From positions 197,556,052 to 197,620,051 of the forward strand of contig CP136067.1 in assembly GCA_032622095.1 (NCBI GenBank): a DNA stretch of 64,000 nucleotides, in the 5' to 3' direction. The position numbers were made by a program, and so were the translations under genes. Position 1 is the first letter of the stretch. Each line of letters starts with the position of its first letter. Below the pieces are notes generated by a model. The model did not search any database. It saw nothing but the letters and a program-made list of their open reading frames with translations, and was not told the origin of the DNA. Below are positions 11,801-24,329 of this stretch, one piece after another. Source of the DNA: Siphonodentalium dalli. Taxonomy: Eukaryota > Mollusca > Scaphopoda > Gadilida > Siphonodentaliidae.

Positions 11801-14800
11801 AGTAGCATCTTAAAGATGTCCGATCAGATCCGAGATATCACCTCACTGAGTATCATCTTAAAGATGTCCGATGTGATGAGAGATATCATCTCACTGAGTA
11901 GCATCTGAAAGATGTCCGATATACGATCAGAGATATCGCCTCACTGAGTAGCATCTTAAAGATGTCCGTTCAGATCAGAGATATCACATCACTGAGTAAC
12001 TTATTAAAGATGTCCGATCCTATCAGAGATATCATCTCACTGATAAGCATCTTAAAGATGTCCGATGCGATCAGAGATATCATCTCACTGAGTAGCATCT
12101 TAAAGATGTCCGATCGGATCCGAGATATCACCTCACTGAGTAGCATATTAAAGATGTCCGATCAGATCCGAGATATCACCTCACTGAGTAGCATCTTAAA
12201 GATGTCCGATACGATCCGAGACATCACCTAACTGAGTAGCATCTTAAAGATGTCCGATCCGATACGAGATATCAGCTCACTGAGTAACATCTTAAAGATG
12301 TCCTATCCGATTCAAGATATCACCTCACTGAGTAGCATATTAAAGATGTCCGATACGATCAGAGATATCACCTCGCTGAGTAGCATCTTAAAGATGTCCG
12401 ATGAGATCCGAGATATGACCTCACTGAGTAGCATCTTAAAGATGTCCGATCCGATCAGAGATATCACATCACTGAGTAACATCTTAAAGATGTCCGATCC
12501 GATCCGAGATATCACCTCGCTGAGTAACACCTTAAAGATGTCCGATCCGATCAGAGATATTACCTCACTGAGTATCATCTTAAAGATGTCCGATCCGATC
12601 CGAGATATCACCTCGCTGAGTAACACCTTAAAGATGTCCGATCCGATCAGAGATATTACCTCACTGAGTAGCATCTTAAAGATGTCCTAGCCGATCCGAG
12701 ATATGACCTCACTGAGTAGCATCTTAAAGATGTCCGATCCGATCAGAGATATCACCTCACTGAGTTGCATCTTAATGATGTCCGATCCGATCAGAGATAT
12801 CACATCACTGAGCAGCATCTTAAGGATGTCCGATCCGATCCGAGATATCACCTCACTGAGTAGCATCTTAAAGATGTCCGATCCGATCAGAGATATCACC
12901 TCACTGAGTATCATCTTAAAGATGTCCGATCCGATCAGAGATATCACCTCACTGAGTATCATCTTAAAGATGTCCGATCCGATCAGAGATATCGCCGCAC
13001 TGAGTAGCATCTTAAAGATGTCAGATCCGATCAGAGATATCACCTCACTGATGAGTAGCATCTTAAAGATGTCCGATCCGATCAGAGATATCGCCGCACT
13101 GAGTAGCATCTTAAATATGTCCGATCCGATCAGAGATATCATCTCACTGAGTAGCATCTTAAAGATGTCCGATCCGATCAGAGATATCACCTCACTGAGT
13201 AGCATCTTAAAGCTGTCCTATCCGATCCGAGATATCTCCTCACTGAGTAGCATCTTAAAGATGTCCGATCCGATCAGATATATCACCTCACTGAGTAGCA
13301 TCTTAAAGATGTCCGATCCGATCCGAGATATCACCTCACTGAGTAGCATCTTAAAGATGTCCGATCCGATCCGAGATATCACCTCACTGAGTAGCATCTT
13401 AAAGATGTCCGATGCGATCCGAGATATCACCTCACTGAGTATCATCTTAAAGATGTCCGATCCGATCCGAGACATCACCTCACTGAGTAGCATATTAAAG
13501 ATGTCCGATGCGATCCGAGATATCACCTCACTGAGTAGCATATTAAAGATGTCCGATCCGAGCCGAGATATCACCTCACTGAGTAGCATCTTAAAGATGT
13601 CCGATGCGATCCGAGACATCACCTCACTGAGTAGCATCTTAAAGATGTCCGATCCGATCAGAGATATCACCTCACTGAGTAGCATCTTAAAGATGTCCGA
13701 TCAGATCCGAGATATCACCTCACTGAGTATCATCTTAAAGATGTCCGATGTGATGAGAGATATCATCTCACTGAGTAGCATCTGAAAGATGTCCGATATA
13801 CGATCAGAGATATCGCCTCACTGAGTAGCATCTTAAAGATGTCCGTTCAGATCAGAGATATCACATCACTGAGTAACTTATTAAAGATGTCCGATCCTAT
13901 CAGAGATATCACCTCAATGATAAGCATCTTAAAGATGTCCGATGCGATCAGAGATATCATCTCACTGAGTAGCATCTTAAAGATGTCCGATCAGATCCGA
14001 GATATCACGTCACTGAGTAGCATATTAAAGATGTCCGATCAGATCCGAGATATCACCTCACTGAGTAGCATCTTAAAGATGTCCGATACGATCCGAGACA
14101 TCACCTAACTGAGTAGCATCTTAAAGATGTCCGATCCGATACGAGATATCAGCTCACTGAGTAACATCTTAAAGATGTCCTATCCGATTCGAGATATCAC
14201 CTCACTGAGTAGCATATTAAAGATGTCCGATACGATCAGAGATATCACCTCGCTGAGTAGCATCTTAAAGATGTCCGATCAGATCCGAGATATGACCTCA
14301 CTGAGTAGCATCTTAAAGATGTCCGATCAGATCAGAGATATCACATCACTGAGTAACATCTTAAAGATGTCCGATCCGATCCGAGATATCACCTCGCTGA
14401 GTAACACCTTAAAGATGTCCGATCCGATCAGAGATATGACCTCACTGAGTAGCATCTTAAAGATGTCTTAGCCGATCCGAGATATGACCTCACTGAGTAG
14501 CATCTTAAAGATGTCCGATCCGATCCGAGATATCACCTCACTGAGTTGCATCTTAAAGATGTCCGATCCGATCAGAGATATCACATCACTGAGTAGCATC
14601 TTAAGGATGTCCGATCCGATCCGAGATATCACCTCACTGAGTAGCATCTTAAAGATGTCCGATCCGATCAGAGATATCACCTCACTGAGTATCATCTTAA
14701 AGATGTCCGATCCGATCAGAGATATCACCTCACTGAGTATCATCTTAAAGATGTCCGATCCGATCAGAGATATCGCCGCACTGAGTAGCATCTTAAAGAT

Positions 14801-17800
14801 GTCAGATCCGATCAGAGATATCACCTCACTGATGAGTAGCATCTTAAAGATGTCCGATCCGATCAGAGATATCACCTCACTGAGTATCATCTTAAAGATG
14901 TCCGATCCGATCAGAGATATCACCTCACTGAGTAGCATCTTAAATATGTCCGATCCGATCAGAGATATCATCTCACTGAGTAGCATCTTAAAGATGTCCG
15001 ATCCGATCAGAGATATCACCTCACTGAGTAGCATCTTAAAGCTGTCCGATCCGATCCGAGATATCTCCTCACTGAGTAGCATCTTAAAGATGTCCGATCC
15101 GATCAGATATATCACCTCACTGAGTAGCATCTTAAAGATGTCCGATCCGATACGAGATATCACCTCACCGAGTAACATCTTAAAGATGTCTGATCCGATC
15201 AGAGATATCACCTCACTGAGTAACATCTTAAAGATGTCCGATCCGATCAGAGATATCACATCACTGAGTAGCATCTTAAAGATGTCCGATCCGATCCGAG
15301 ATATCACCTCACTGAGTAGCATCTTAAATATGTCCGATCCGATACGAGATATCACATCACTGAGTAGCATCTTAAATATGTCCGATCCGATCACAGATAT
15401 CACCTCACTGAGTAACATCTTAAAGATGTCGGATCCGATCCGAGATATCACCTCACTGAGTAGCATCTTAAATATGTCCGATCCGATACGAGATATCATC
15501 TCACTGAGTAACATCTTAAAGATGTCCGATCAGATCCGAGATATCACCTCACTGAGTAGCATCTTAAAGATGTCCGATGCGATCAGAGATATCACCTCAT
15601 TGAGTAGCATCTTAAAGATGTCCGATCCGATCAGAGATATCACCTCACTGAGTAACATCTTAAAGATGTCCGATCCGATCCGAGATATCGCCGCACTGAG
15701 TAGCATCTTAAAGATGTCCGATCAGAGATTTGACCTCACTGAGTAGCATCTTAAAGATGTCCGATCCGATCAGAGATATCACATCACTGAGTAGCATCTT
15801 AAAGATGTCCGATCAGATCAGAGATATCGCCGCACTGAGTAGCATCTTAAAGATGTCCGATCCGATCAGAGATATCACATCACTGAGTAGCATCTTAAAG
15901 ATGTCAGATCCGATCAGAGATATCACATCACTGAGTAGCATCTTAAGGATGTCCGATCCGATCCGAGATATCACCTCACTGAGTGGCATCTTAAAGATGT
16001 CCGATCCGATCAGAGATATCACCTCACTGATAAGCATCTTAAAGATGCCCGATCCGATTCGAGATATCACCTCACTGAGTAACATCTTAAAGATGTCCGA
16101 TCCGATCATAGATATCACCTCACTGATAAGCATCTTAAAGATGCCCGATCCGATCCGAGATATCACCTCACTGAGTGGCATCTTAAAGATGTCCGATCCG
16201 AACAGAGATATCACCTCACTGATAAGCATCTTAAAGATGCCCGTTCCGATCCGAGATATCACCTCACTGAGTGGCATCTTAAAGATGTCCGATCCGATCA
16301 GAGATATCACCTCACTGAGTATCATCTTAAAGATGTCCGATCAGATCCGAGATATCACCTCACTGAGTAGCATCTTAAAGATGTCCGATACGATCAGAGA
16401 TATCACCTCACTGAGTAACATCTTAAAGATGTCCGATCCGATCAGAGATATCACCTCACTGAGTGGCATCTTAAATATGTCCGATCCGATCCGAGATATC
16501 ACCTCACTGAGTAGCATCTTAAAGATGTCCGATACGATCAGAGATATCACCTCACTGAGTAGCATCTTAAAGATGTCCGATCCGATCAGAGATATCATCT
16601 CACTGAGTAACATCTTAAAGATGTCCGATCCGATCAGAGATATCACCTCACTGAGTAGCATCTTAAAGATGTCCAATGCGATCCGAGATATCACCTCACT
16701 GAGTAGCATCTTAAAGATGTCCGATCCGATCAGAGATATCACCTCACTGAGTAGCATCTTAAATATGTCCATTGCGATCAGAGATATCACCTCAGTGAGT
16801 AGCATCTTAAAGATGTCCGATGCGATCCGAGATATCGCCGCACTGAGTAGCATCTTAAAGATGTCCGATCCGATCAGAGATATCACCTTACTGAGTAACA
16901 CCTTAAAGATGTCCGATCCGATCAGAGATATGACCTCACTGAGTATCATCTTAAAGATGTCCGATCCGATCAGAGATATCACCTCACTGAGTAACATCTT
17001 AAAGATGTCCGATCCTATCAGAGATATCACCTCACTGAGTGGCATCTTAAAGATGTCCGATCCTATCAGAGATATCACCTCACTGAGTGGCATCTTAAAG
17101 ATGTCCGATGCGATCAGAGATATCACCTCACTGAGTAACATCTTAAAGATGTCCGATCCTATCAGAGATATCACCTCACTGAGTGGCATCTTAAAGATGT
17201 CCGATGCGATCAGAGATATCACCTCACTGAGTAGCATCTTAAAGATGTCCAATCCGATCAGAGATATCACCTCACTGATAAGCATCTTAAAGATGCCCGA
17301 TCCGATCCGAGATATCACATCACTGAGTGGCATCTTAAATATGTCCGATCAGATCCGAGATATCACATCACTGAGTAGCATCTTAAATATGTACAATGCG
17401 ATCCGAGATATCACCTCACTGAGTAGCATCTTAAAGATGTCCAATCAGATCCGAGATATCACATTACTGAGTAACACCTTAAAGATGTCCGATGCGATCA
17501 GAGATATCACCTCACTGACTATCATCTTAAAGATGTCCGATGCGATCAGAGATATCACCTCACTGAGTATCATCTTAAAGATGTCCGATGCGATCCGAGA
17601 TATCACCTCACTGAGTAGCATCTTAAAGATGTCCGATGCGATCAGAGATATCACCTCACTGACTATCATCTTAAAGATGTCCGATGCGATCAGAGATATC
17701 ACCTCACTGAGTAGCATCTTAAAGATGTCCGATGCGATCCGAGATATCGCCGCACTGAGTAGCATCTTAAAGATGTCCGATGCGATCAGAGATATCACCT

Positions 17801-18502
17801 CACTGACTATCATCTTAAAGATGTCCGATGCGATCAGAGATATCACCTCACTGACTATCATCTTAAAGATGTCCGATCCGATTAGAGATATCACCTCAGT
17901 GAGTAGCATCTTAAAGATGTCCGATGCGATCCGAGATATCGCCGCACTGAGTAGCATCTTAAAGATGTCCGATGCGATCAGAGATATCACCTCACTGAGT
18001 ATCATCTTAAAGATGTCCGATCCGATTAGAGATATCACCTCACTGAGTAACATCTTAAAGATGTCCGATCAGATCCGAGATATCACCTCATTGAGTAGCA
18101 TCTTAAAGATGTCCGATCCGATCCGAGATATCACCTCACTGAGTAGCATCTTAAAGATGTCCGATCCGATTCGAGATATCGCCGCACTAAGTAGCATCTT
18201 AAAGATGTCCAATGCGATCAGAGATATCACCTCACTGAGTAGCATCTTAAAGATGTCCGATCAGATCAGAGATATCACCTCACTGAGTAGCATCTTAAAG
18301 ATGTCCGATCCGATCGCGATATCACCTCACTGAGTAGCATCTTAAAGATGTCCGATCCGATCGCGATATCACCTCACTGAGTATCATCTTAAAGATGTCC
18401 GATCCGAGATATCACCTCACTGAGTAGCATATTAAAGATGTCCAATCAGATCCGAGATATCACCTAACTGAGTAGCATCTTAAAGATGTCCGATCAGATT
18501 TT
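8831..18502. repeat. 48-bp satellite, ~9.7 kb, about 200 copies with higher-order structure
   Basis: A continuous array of a 48-bp unit: GATGTCCGATC, a GATC/CCGA-rich stretch, GAGATATCACCTCACTGAG, then TAGCATCTTAAA. Unit variants are 45 bp (CTGATAAGC) or 51 bp (CTGACGAGTAGC). As 48 is 16 codons, one plus-strand frame reads MSDPIRDITSLSSILK repeatedly, and a minus-strand frame reads KMLLSEVISRIGSDIF. The longest open stretch is 867 codons at 15730-18333. Both strands are open and frames are broken wherever indels or point stops fall, as expected of a satellite without coding constraint. Each unit contains the dyad CATCTT-A-AAGATG and the palindrome GATATC. The organisation is locally dimeric near 8.9-9.6 kb, with a 1.88-kb superrepeat further on. 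Confidence 0.97.
11908..15160. repeat. Higher-order duplication of ~1.88 kb inside the 48-bp satellite
   Basis: Marker variants recur at a constant offset. The stop-containing unit ending 11908 recurs at 13785. The unit reading MSVQIRDITSLSNLLK at 11962 recurs at 13839. The unit at 12250 recurs at 14127. All offsets are 1877 bp, about 39 units. Past about 12.55 kb the offset drops to 1781 (12703 to 14484), because the second copy lacks two monomers. Confidence 0.85.
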
Positions 18503-18734
18503 ACGTCAAGTAAATAAGAATTTCATAAGCGAATTGTCCGCTTACATGGACCAGGCAATCAAAACACGATAAACAACTTTCAATCACCATAATTCTTGTC
18601 ACACAGGTTTTTTTTTTTGGTTTTGTGATACCCATAATATATGAGCAGGGGGTGCTCGTATCCCGGTCTCACAGTAGAGGCACCCCTGTCTTTCAGTCCG
18701 GTAGTGGAGACTTCACTAATGCTGTACAACTAGA
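18503..18734. other. Spacer after the satellite
   Basis: Non-repetitive DNA; I see nothing in it. Confidence 0.45.
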
Positions 18735-18841
18735 GCCACAGGTCCCCAGAACAAAAATTGACCCCACCCCAATAATACTTAATGCTATGGATTAAGTATT
18801 ATTGGGGTGGGGTCAAATTTTTTTCTGGGAACCTGTGACTA
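18735..18841. mobile_element. Short hairpin element (about 106 bp)
   Basis: An inverted repeat with arms of about 48 bp (ACCCCACCCCAATAATAC at the left, its complement at the right) and a loop of a few bases around GCTATGG. It could be a short foldback element or an RNA hairpin source. Confidence 0.75.
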
Positions 18842-19104
18842 GAGCAGTCTACCTTGCGCCAGTTTACATATGTCATGATAATCGCAACAAAAGCATAAAA
18901 TATAACAGTCTAGACTACCATGGATTAACCGCCCTTTATCATATTCACGTGCAAAAAGCAACCAATAAATTAATCGTGGCGTGGTATATTCGCCCGAAAC
19001 AAATCAACAAGGTGTCATAACTCATAACAAATTGTCGGGCGGATTCCAAGTGCGAACTTGACCCGTACCCTGGACCAGTAAATTTCTGGACCAAATTGCA
19101 TTCA
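18842..19104. other. Spacer
   Basis: A 72-codon plus-strand frame overlaps the hairpin but has no recognisable feature. Confidence 0.4.
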
Positions 19105-19135
19105 TAATAATAATAATAATAATAATAATAATATT
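19105..19135. repeat. (TAA)n microsatellite, 3' tail of the LINE fragment
   Basis: About ten trinucleotide repeats. It lies at the 3' end of the minus-strand LINE fragment, where simple A/T-rich tails occur in non-LTR elements. Confidence 0.8.
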
Positions 19136-19884
19136 TATATAGCGCCTATCACCCGCGAGGGGCCCTAAGCGCTTTACACATTATATAAATACACAAGAAA
19201 TGCACATGGAAAATAATCAATAGATATGTGGAATTATATATAATCAGATTTTGTTAGTTTTCTTTGTGTCGGGGTAGCGTCGTCGGAATATGTGAGTTTT
19301 TAAAGTGGATCGAAAATCGGTTAGCAAGCAAGATTGTCGCATTTCATTTGGTAGAGAGTTTCAAATGTCGGGACAGTCTACAGAGAAAGCTCTGTTGCCG
19401 ACGGTCATAAGATTTGCACCTTGAGGGCAGAGAAGGGACGATTCACCAGAACGAAGTGTTCGCCGGGGAGTGTATGGATATATCAGACTGTTAATATATT
19501 CGGGAAGGGATTCAGAGACAAACATCCGACGGAAACCAAATGTTGCTATTTTGAATTGTATCCGATCCGGTAGCCAGTGAAGGTCGGCGTGCATGGTTGT
19601 TACGCTACAGCCTTTCCTTCTTCGGAGTACAATTCTGGCGGCGGTGTCATGCAAGCGTTGAAGTAGTCTAGACGACTCATAACAAACGAAGCAACAAGTT
19701 TTTTTTGCTGCGTCAACAGTGAGATATTTGCGGACCTGGCCAAGGCGTCCCAGTTCAAAAAATATAGACTTGCAGAGGTGGTCGATATGTGTTTCCATAG
19801 ACAGTGTTTGATCGAGATGGACTCCTAGATTTTTGACACACGAAGAGAAGAAAATTCAATTCAGTTTGGACCCACCAATAGACT
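19136..19884 (-). pseudogene. Non-LTR retrotransposon reverse-transcriptase C-terminal fragment
   Basis: Minus-strand translation gives VKNLGVHLD, then SRLDYFN in another frame, LLQRLHDTAARIVL, LHWLPDRIQFKIA, TPRRTLRSGESSLL, and NSLPNEMRQS ending in FRSTLKTHIF. This is the order seen after the catalytic core in many animal LINE ORF2 proteins. It is broken: an internal deletion and frameshift lie between SRLDY and LLQRL, and the normal WNSLP tryptophan codon is TGA (at 19361). The 5' part, including endonuclease and RT catalytic motifs, is missing; the fragment ends against the 6-kb inverted-arm element at 19885. The clade cannot be set from this piece. Confidence 0.85.
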
Positions 19885-19899
19885 GGTGCGAGTCAAGAA

Positions 19900-22060
19900 C
19901 AATCTAAAAAAATTTGCTGTCAAACTTTTCAGAATGTTTTTGGATATAATGATCATTACTCTTCAAAATAAAAAAATGGGCCACCTTGAAAATGTCCTTG
20001 AATTCAAGATGGCTGCCAAAATCCAAGATGGCCGCCATAAGGCCAATTTTCCTATCTTGTATCACATTGATGGTTTTGAATTTAGGTTTTATCACCATGA
20101 AACCTTAATATATGCATGACCAAACTGTTGTCAGATAACAGCCTGATAAAAACACTAACAATCCAACCATATTGATGATGATTTTGATCCAAAATGGCCG
20201 CCAAAATCCAAAATGGCCTCCATAAGGCCAAGTTTCCTATCATGTGTAATGTTGCTGGGACTGAAAGTTAGTCTTATCAGCACGAAACATTGACGTATGT
20301 ACATAATAATTATTCTTAGATGATGAATTAATCAAAAAAACTAATATATTAACCACATTAATGATGAATTTATTTCAAAATGGCCGCCAAATCCAAAATG
20401 GCTGCCATAAGGCCAATTTTCCTATCTTGTATCACATTGATGGTGCTGAATTTAGGTTTTATCAGCATGAAACCTTAATATATGCATGACTAAACTGTTG
20501 TCAGATGATAACTTGATATAAACGCTAACAAACCAACCATATTGGTGATGATTTTGATCCAAAATGGCAGCCAAAATCCAAAATGGCCACCATAAGGCCA
20601 ATTTCCTTTCATGTGTAATGTTGCTGGGACTGAAAGTTAGTCTTATCAGCATGAAACATTGATGTATGTACATCTTAATTATTCTTAGATGAATTAATCA
20701 AAAAACTAATATATTAACCACATTAATGATGAATTTTTTTCAAAATGGCCGCCAAAATGGCTGCCATAAGGCCAATTTTCCTATCTTGGATCACATTGAT
20801 GGTGCTGAATTTAGGTTTTATCAGCATGAAACCTTAATATATGCATGACTAAACTGTTGTCAGATGATAACTTGATAAAATCACTAACAAAACAACCATA
20901 TTGATGATGATTTTGATCAAAAATGGCCACCACAATCCAAAATGGCCACCATAAGGCATGTGTAATTTTGCTGGGACTGATAGTCTTATCAGCATAAAAC
21001 ATTGATGTGTGTACGTCTTAATTATTCTTAGATGATGAATTAATAATAAAAAACTAATATAATAACAACCATTAATGATGAATGTTATTTCAAAATGGCC
21101 ACCAAAATCCAAAATGGCCACCATAACAGGCCATAAGGCCAATTTTCCTATCATTGTTGCATATATTGCTGGGTCGGAAAGTTAGTCTTGTCAGCATGAA
21201 ACATTGATCAATGTACGTCTTAATTGTTCTTAGATGATGAATTAATAACTGATACTAATAAATTAACTGTATTAATGATGAATGTTAGTCCAAAATGGCC
21301 ACCAACATCCAAAATGGCCACCATAAGGCCAATTTTCCTGTCATGTGTAATGTTGCTGTGACTGAAAGTTAGTCTTAGCAGCATGAAACAGTGATGTGTG
21401 TATGTCTTAATTATTCTTACATGATGAATTCATAACAAAACTAAAAAGTTGACCACAATGATAATGAATGTTATTTCAAAATGGCCACCAAAATCCAAAA
21501 TGGCCGCAATTTGTTTAATTTTCCTATCATGTGTAAATGCTGGGACTGAAAGTTGGCCTTGTCAGCATGAAACCTTGATGTATGTATGTTTTAAGAGTTC
21601 TTAGATGGTGAATTAATATAAAAAACCTAATAAAATGACCACATTGATAATAAATATTATTTCGAAATGGCCGCCAAAATCCAAAATGGTCGCTATATGT
21701 TCAATATTCCTAACATGTGTAATATTGCTGTGACTTGAAAATTAGTCTTATCAGTATGACAAATGTATGTATGTATGTCTTAATTGTTCTTAAATTATTA
21801 ATTAATTAAAAAAAATTATCACATTATTAATGAATTTTATTTCAAAATGGCTGCAAAAATCCCAAATGATGAATTAATAAAAACAACTAATAAATTGACC
21901 ACATTAAGGATTGATGTTATTTCAAAATGGCTGCCAAAATCCAAAACGGACACCATATGGTAAATATTTGTATCATGTGTTATGTTGTTGGAACTGAAAT
22001 TTAGTCTTATCAGCATGAAATATTGATGTATGTATGTCTTAACGATGGTCGATCTCTTCA
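19900..22060 (+). repeat. Left arm: about 11 tandem ~190-bp units
   Basis: Each unit reads: two AAAATGGCCGCC-like motifs separated by AAAATCC, then ATAAGGCCAATTTTCCTATC, GTAATGTTGCTGGGACTG, GTCTTATCAGCATGAAAC, and ATTCTTAGATGATGAATT. Divergence rises toward the inner end. Confidence 0.88.
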
Positions 22061-22627
22061 TATAACAAGTTTTATATAGTTTCATGGGTATAAAATAATA
22101 AATATGAATATAACACATCTGTTCGGAAATGTATAGAACTATCAATTGATTTTGATTTTATTTGTAATAATTTGTTATGCGATGATTAAATGGGACATAC
22201 ATTTGTTACTATTTTAGAACAGACCGTTCAGACGATATCAGGTAGCGATTATTCGAGTTTACCCATTGCACCGAACGTCAAATGTCCCAGATTGATTGTT
22301 TGTTGTATTCGATATCTATATGCGATAATGAGTCTAATTAGCGTTTATTTATGACAAAATTACACAATGCCATTTCTGGCTGTAGAGGGCAAGCCGAGGG
22401 ATTTAGTCATGCAAAAAGTAATATCAAAGATTGCTGTTGGCGGCCATATTTTTCATTGAAATTCAGAAAAAATATTACAGCTTCAATGAAGTTTGGTGAT
22501 TTGTGCAGAGGGGAGTAAATGTTTAGCGAAATATATAGGCGACAGTTCTACCGAATTGACACCTGCTGGTTCGTGGAGGGTTACGATGACGATATGATGA
22601 AGATCGCGACGACATTGATTATATGTG

Positions 22628-22715
22628 GTGGTGATGATGATGATGATGATACCGATGATTATTATTATGACAATGAAATTGGTGATGATCACGGTGATGA
22701 TGAAAATATTCATTA
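22628..22715. repeat. GAT-rich low-complexity stretch
   Basis: Imperfect (GAT)n with TAT and GGT interruptions; it makes Asp- or Met-rich open frames. Confidence 0.8.
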
Positions 22716-23088
22716 TGGCGCGCGCTGTACATGTATATTTTGTACATTCAAAATTTCTTCATTCTATCTATCTTTTGTATTTAATTTCATTTTCTCGTGT
22801 CAAATTGGATCAGAGACTAAAGCAATTATGACGACAATATTCACTGAGAACAACACTTTACCCGCCATACCTCTTCCCAAAAATGGCAGTGTGATCAAGT
22901 CCTATAGGGAGAGAATGTTGGCGATAATTGACACCCTTGAATTGCAGCACATCTTCGTTCGTGTTGAAGAGGCCATCAACAGCAAACTTCTGATAATGTC
23001 ATGGATAGAGCATGGAACATAGTATGAGATTGATCCTTCTGACATACGCCTTCGCTCAAATACGCATTATCACTGACTCACAGCCTTA

Positions 23089-23260
23089 TTGGATCCATCC
23101 ATCCAGCCCGTTCCATTTTTAGTGCTACATGTCAAAGTTCTGGAGTAGCATTCCATGTTTGGAATTCATGAAAATTCAAAAGCTCCATCTATGGAATGCT
23201 ACTCCAGAACTTTGACCTGTAGCACTAAAAACAACCGGAACGGGGCTGTATGGATCCAAT
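23089..23260. mobile_element. 172-bp snap-back element
   Basis: Two arms of about 70 bp start at TTGGATCCAT and share TTTTTAGTGCTACA, GTCAAAGTTCTGGAGTAGC and ATTCCAT, with a ~35-bp loop. It lies near the centre of the 6-kb foldback element and may be a nested MITE. Confidence 0.8.
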
Positions 23261-24329
23261 ATGACCACGACCCAGTGCAAAGGCTTATTAGGCCGTCTCA
23301 AACATGGTGGACGAAGGTTAGCCACATGCGTTATGTCAGCAGCTTCTACATAGAATCCAGAAAATGAATTATCTGAAGATATCAGTCATAAGAAAAAAAT
23401 TGGACTGTTAATAAAAACCCCTTTGTTCCTCGAAGACAACCTGTTCTGATATCTGCGGTGCCCAAACGCCCATACACCATGGATGAGTTAGTCGATATCC
23501 ATGTGCATTGATATAGCGCTTCCAAAATGTGGAGCCAGAGAGCCGTACGAGATCAAATTGGGAGTCAGTGAGTGGGACATTAAACAATCGTTCATCACAA
23601 TATTCCTAAAGAGCTTCAAATTTTGCACATTTTATTTTTATTTTGGATGACCCTGTTTCCACGAAATGACGTGAAACAAATAAAGTATAAAATCGACGGA
23701 CTCAAATCCACTGTTCGAAATGAATTAAAACTCGTGAAAAACAGCAGCAGATATCAGACAGGATTTCGGCATCCATGAAAGAAGACATATTTATGACTGG
23801 CCTGAAATTTCTTGATAGCAGTTAGTTTGATAATGGCTTATAAGTGCTCACTGGTCTCGCGTATTGGAATTGTCCGATCGCGCGCAGGAGACTAATGCTA
23901 TCAATGATTGGTGTGACCATGTAAAATACATGGAATACATGGATTTTACATACAGAAATTACATGCAAGTGTGTATCCACCCTTAAGCAGTTTCTTTTCC
24001 AAAAGGGATGTGATTGTTCTCTGATTCTACACATATAAACTCATTATAACTGGCATGGTATTATAGGATGGAAGTGAAAGAAATTACTTAGACAACCACA
24101 TTCCACTTGTCAAATAATTTTATATATGACGACCATGTAGTCAGTACAAAGTGTATTTCATGATGTATTACCATGTATCGGTGTTCACGAGATGTTTTCT
24201 ACAACAGAGTGTCACTTACTAGTTTCCACATAATGTATGAGTGGCCATCATTTGTGTATTTTTAATCACGATTACATGGGTTTTCAATCACAAATGCAGC
24301 AATGACGTAGCCTTATGGTGGCCATGGAC

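Noticed and set aside
15730-18333. 867-codon open frame (and 462-, 420- and 360-codon frames) in the 48-bp satellite
   Set aside because: The unit is a multiple of three, the opposite strand is equally open, and frames stop wherever monomer variants occur. No coding flanks.
22519-23022. 167-codon frame in the centre of the foldback element
   Set aside because: Half is GAT low-complexity; the rest has no domain or transposase motif and is not linked to other exons.
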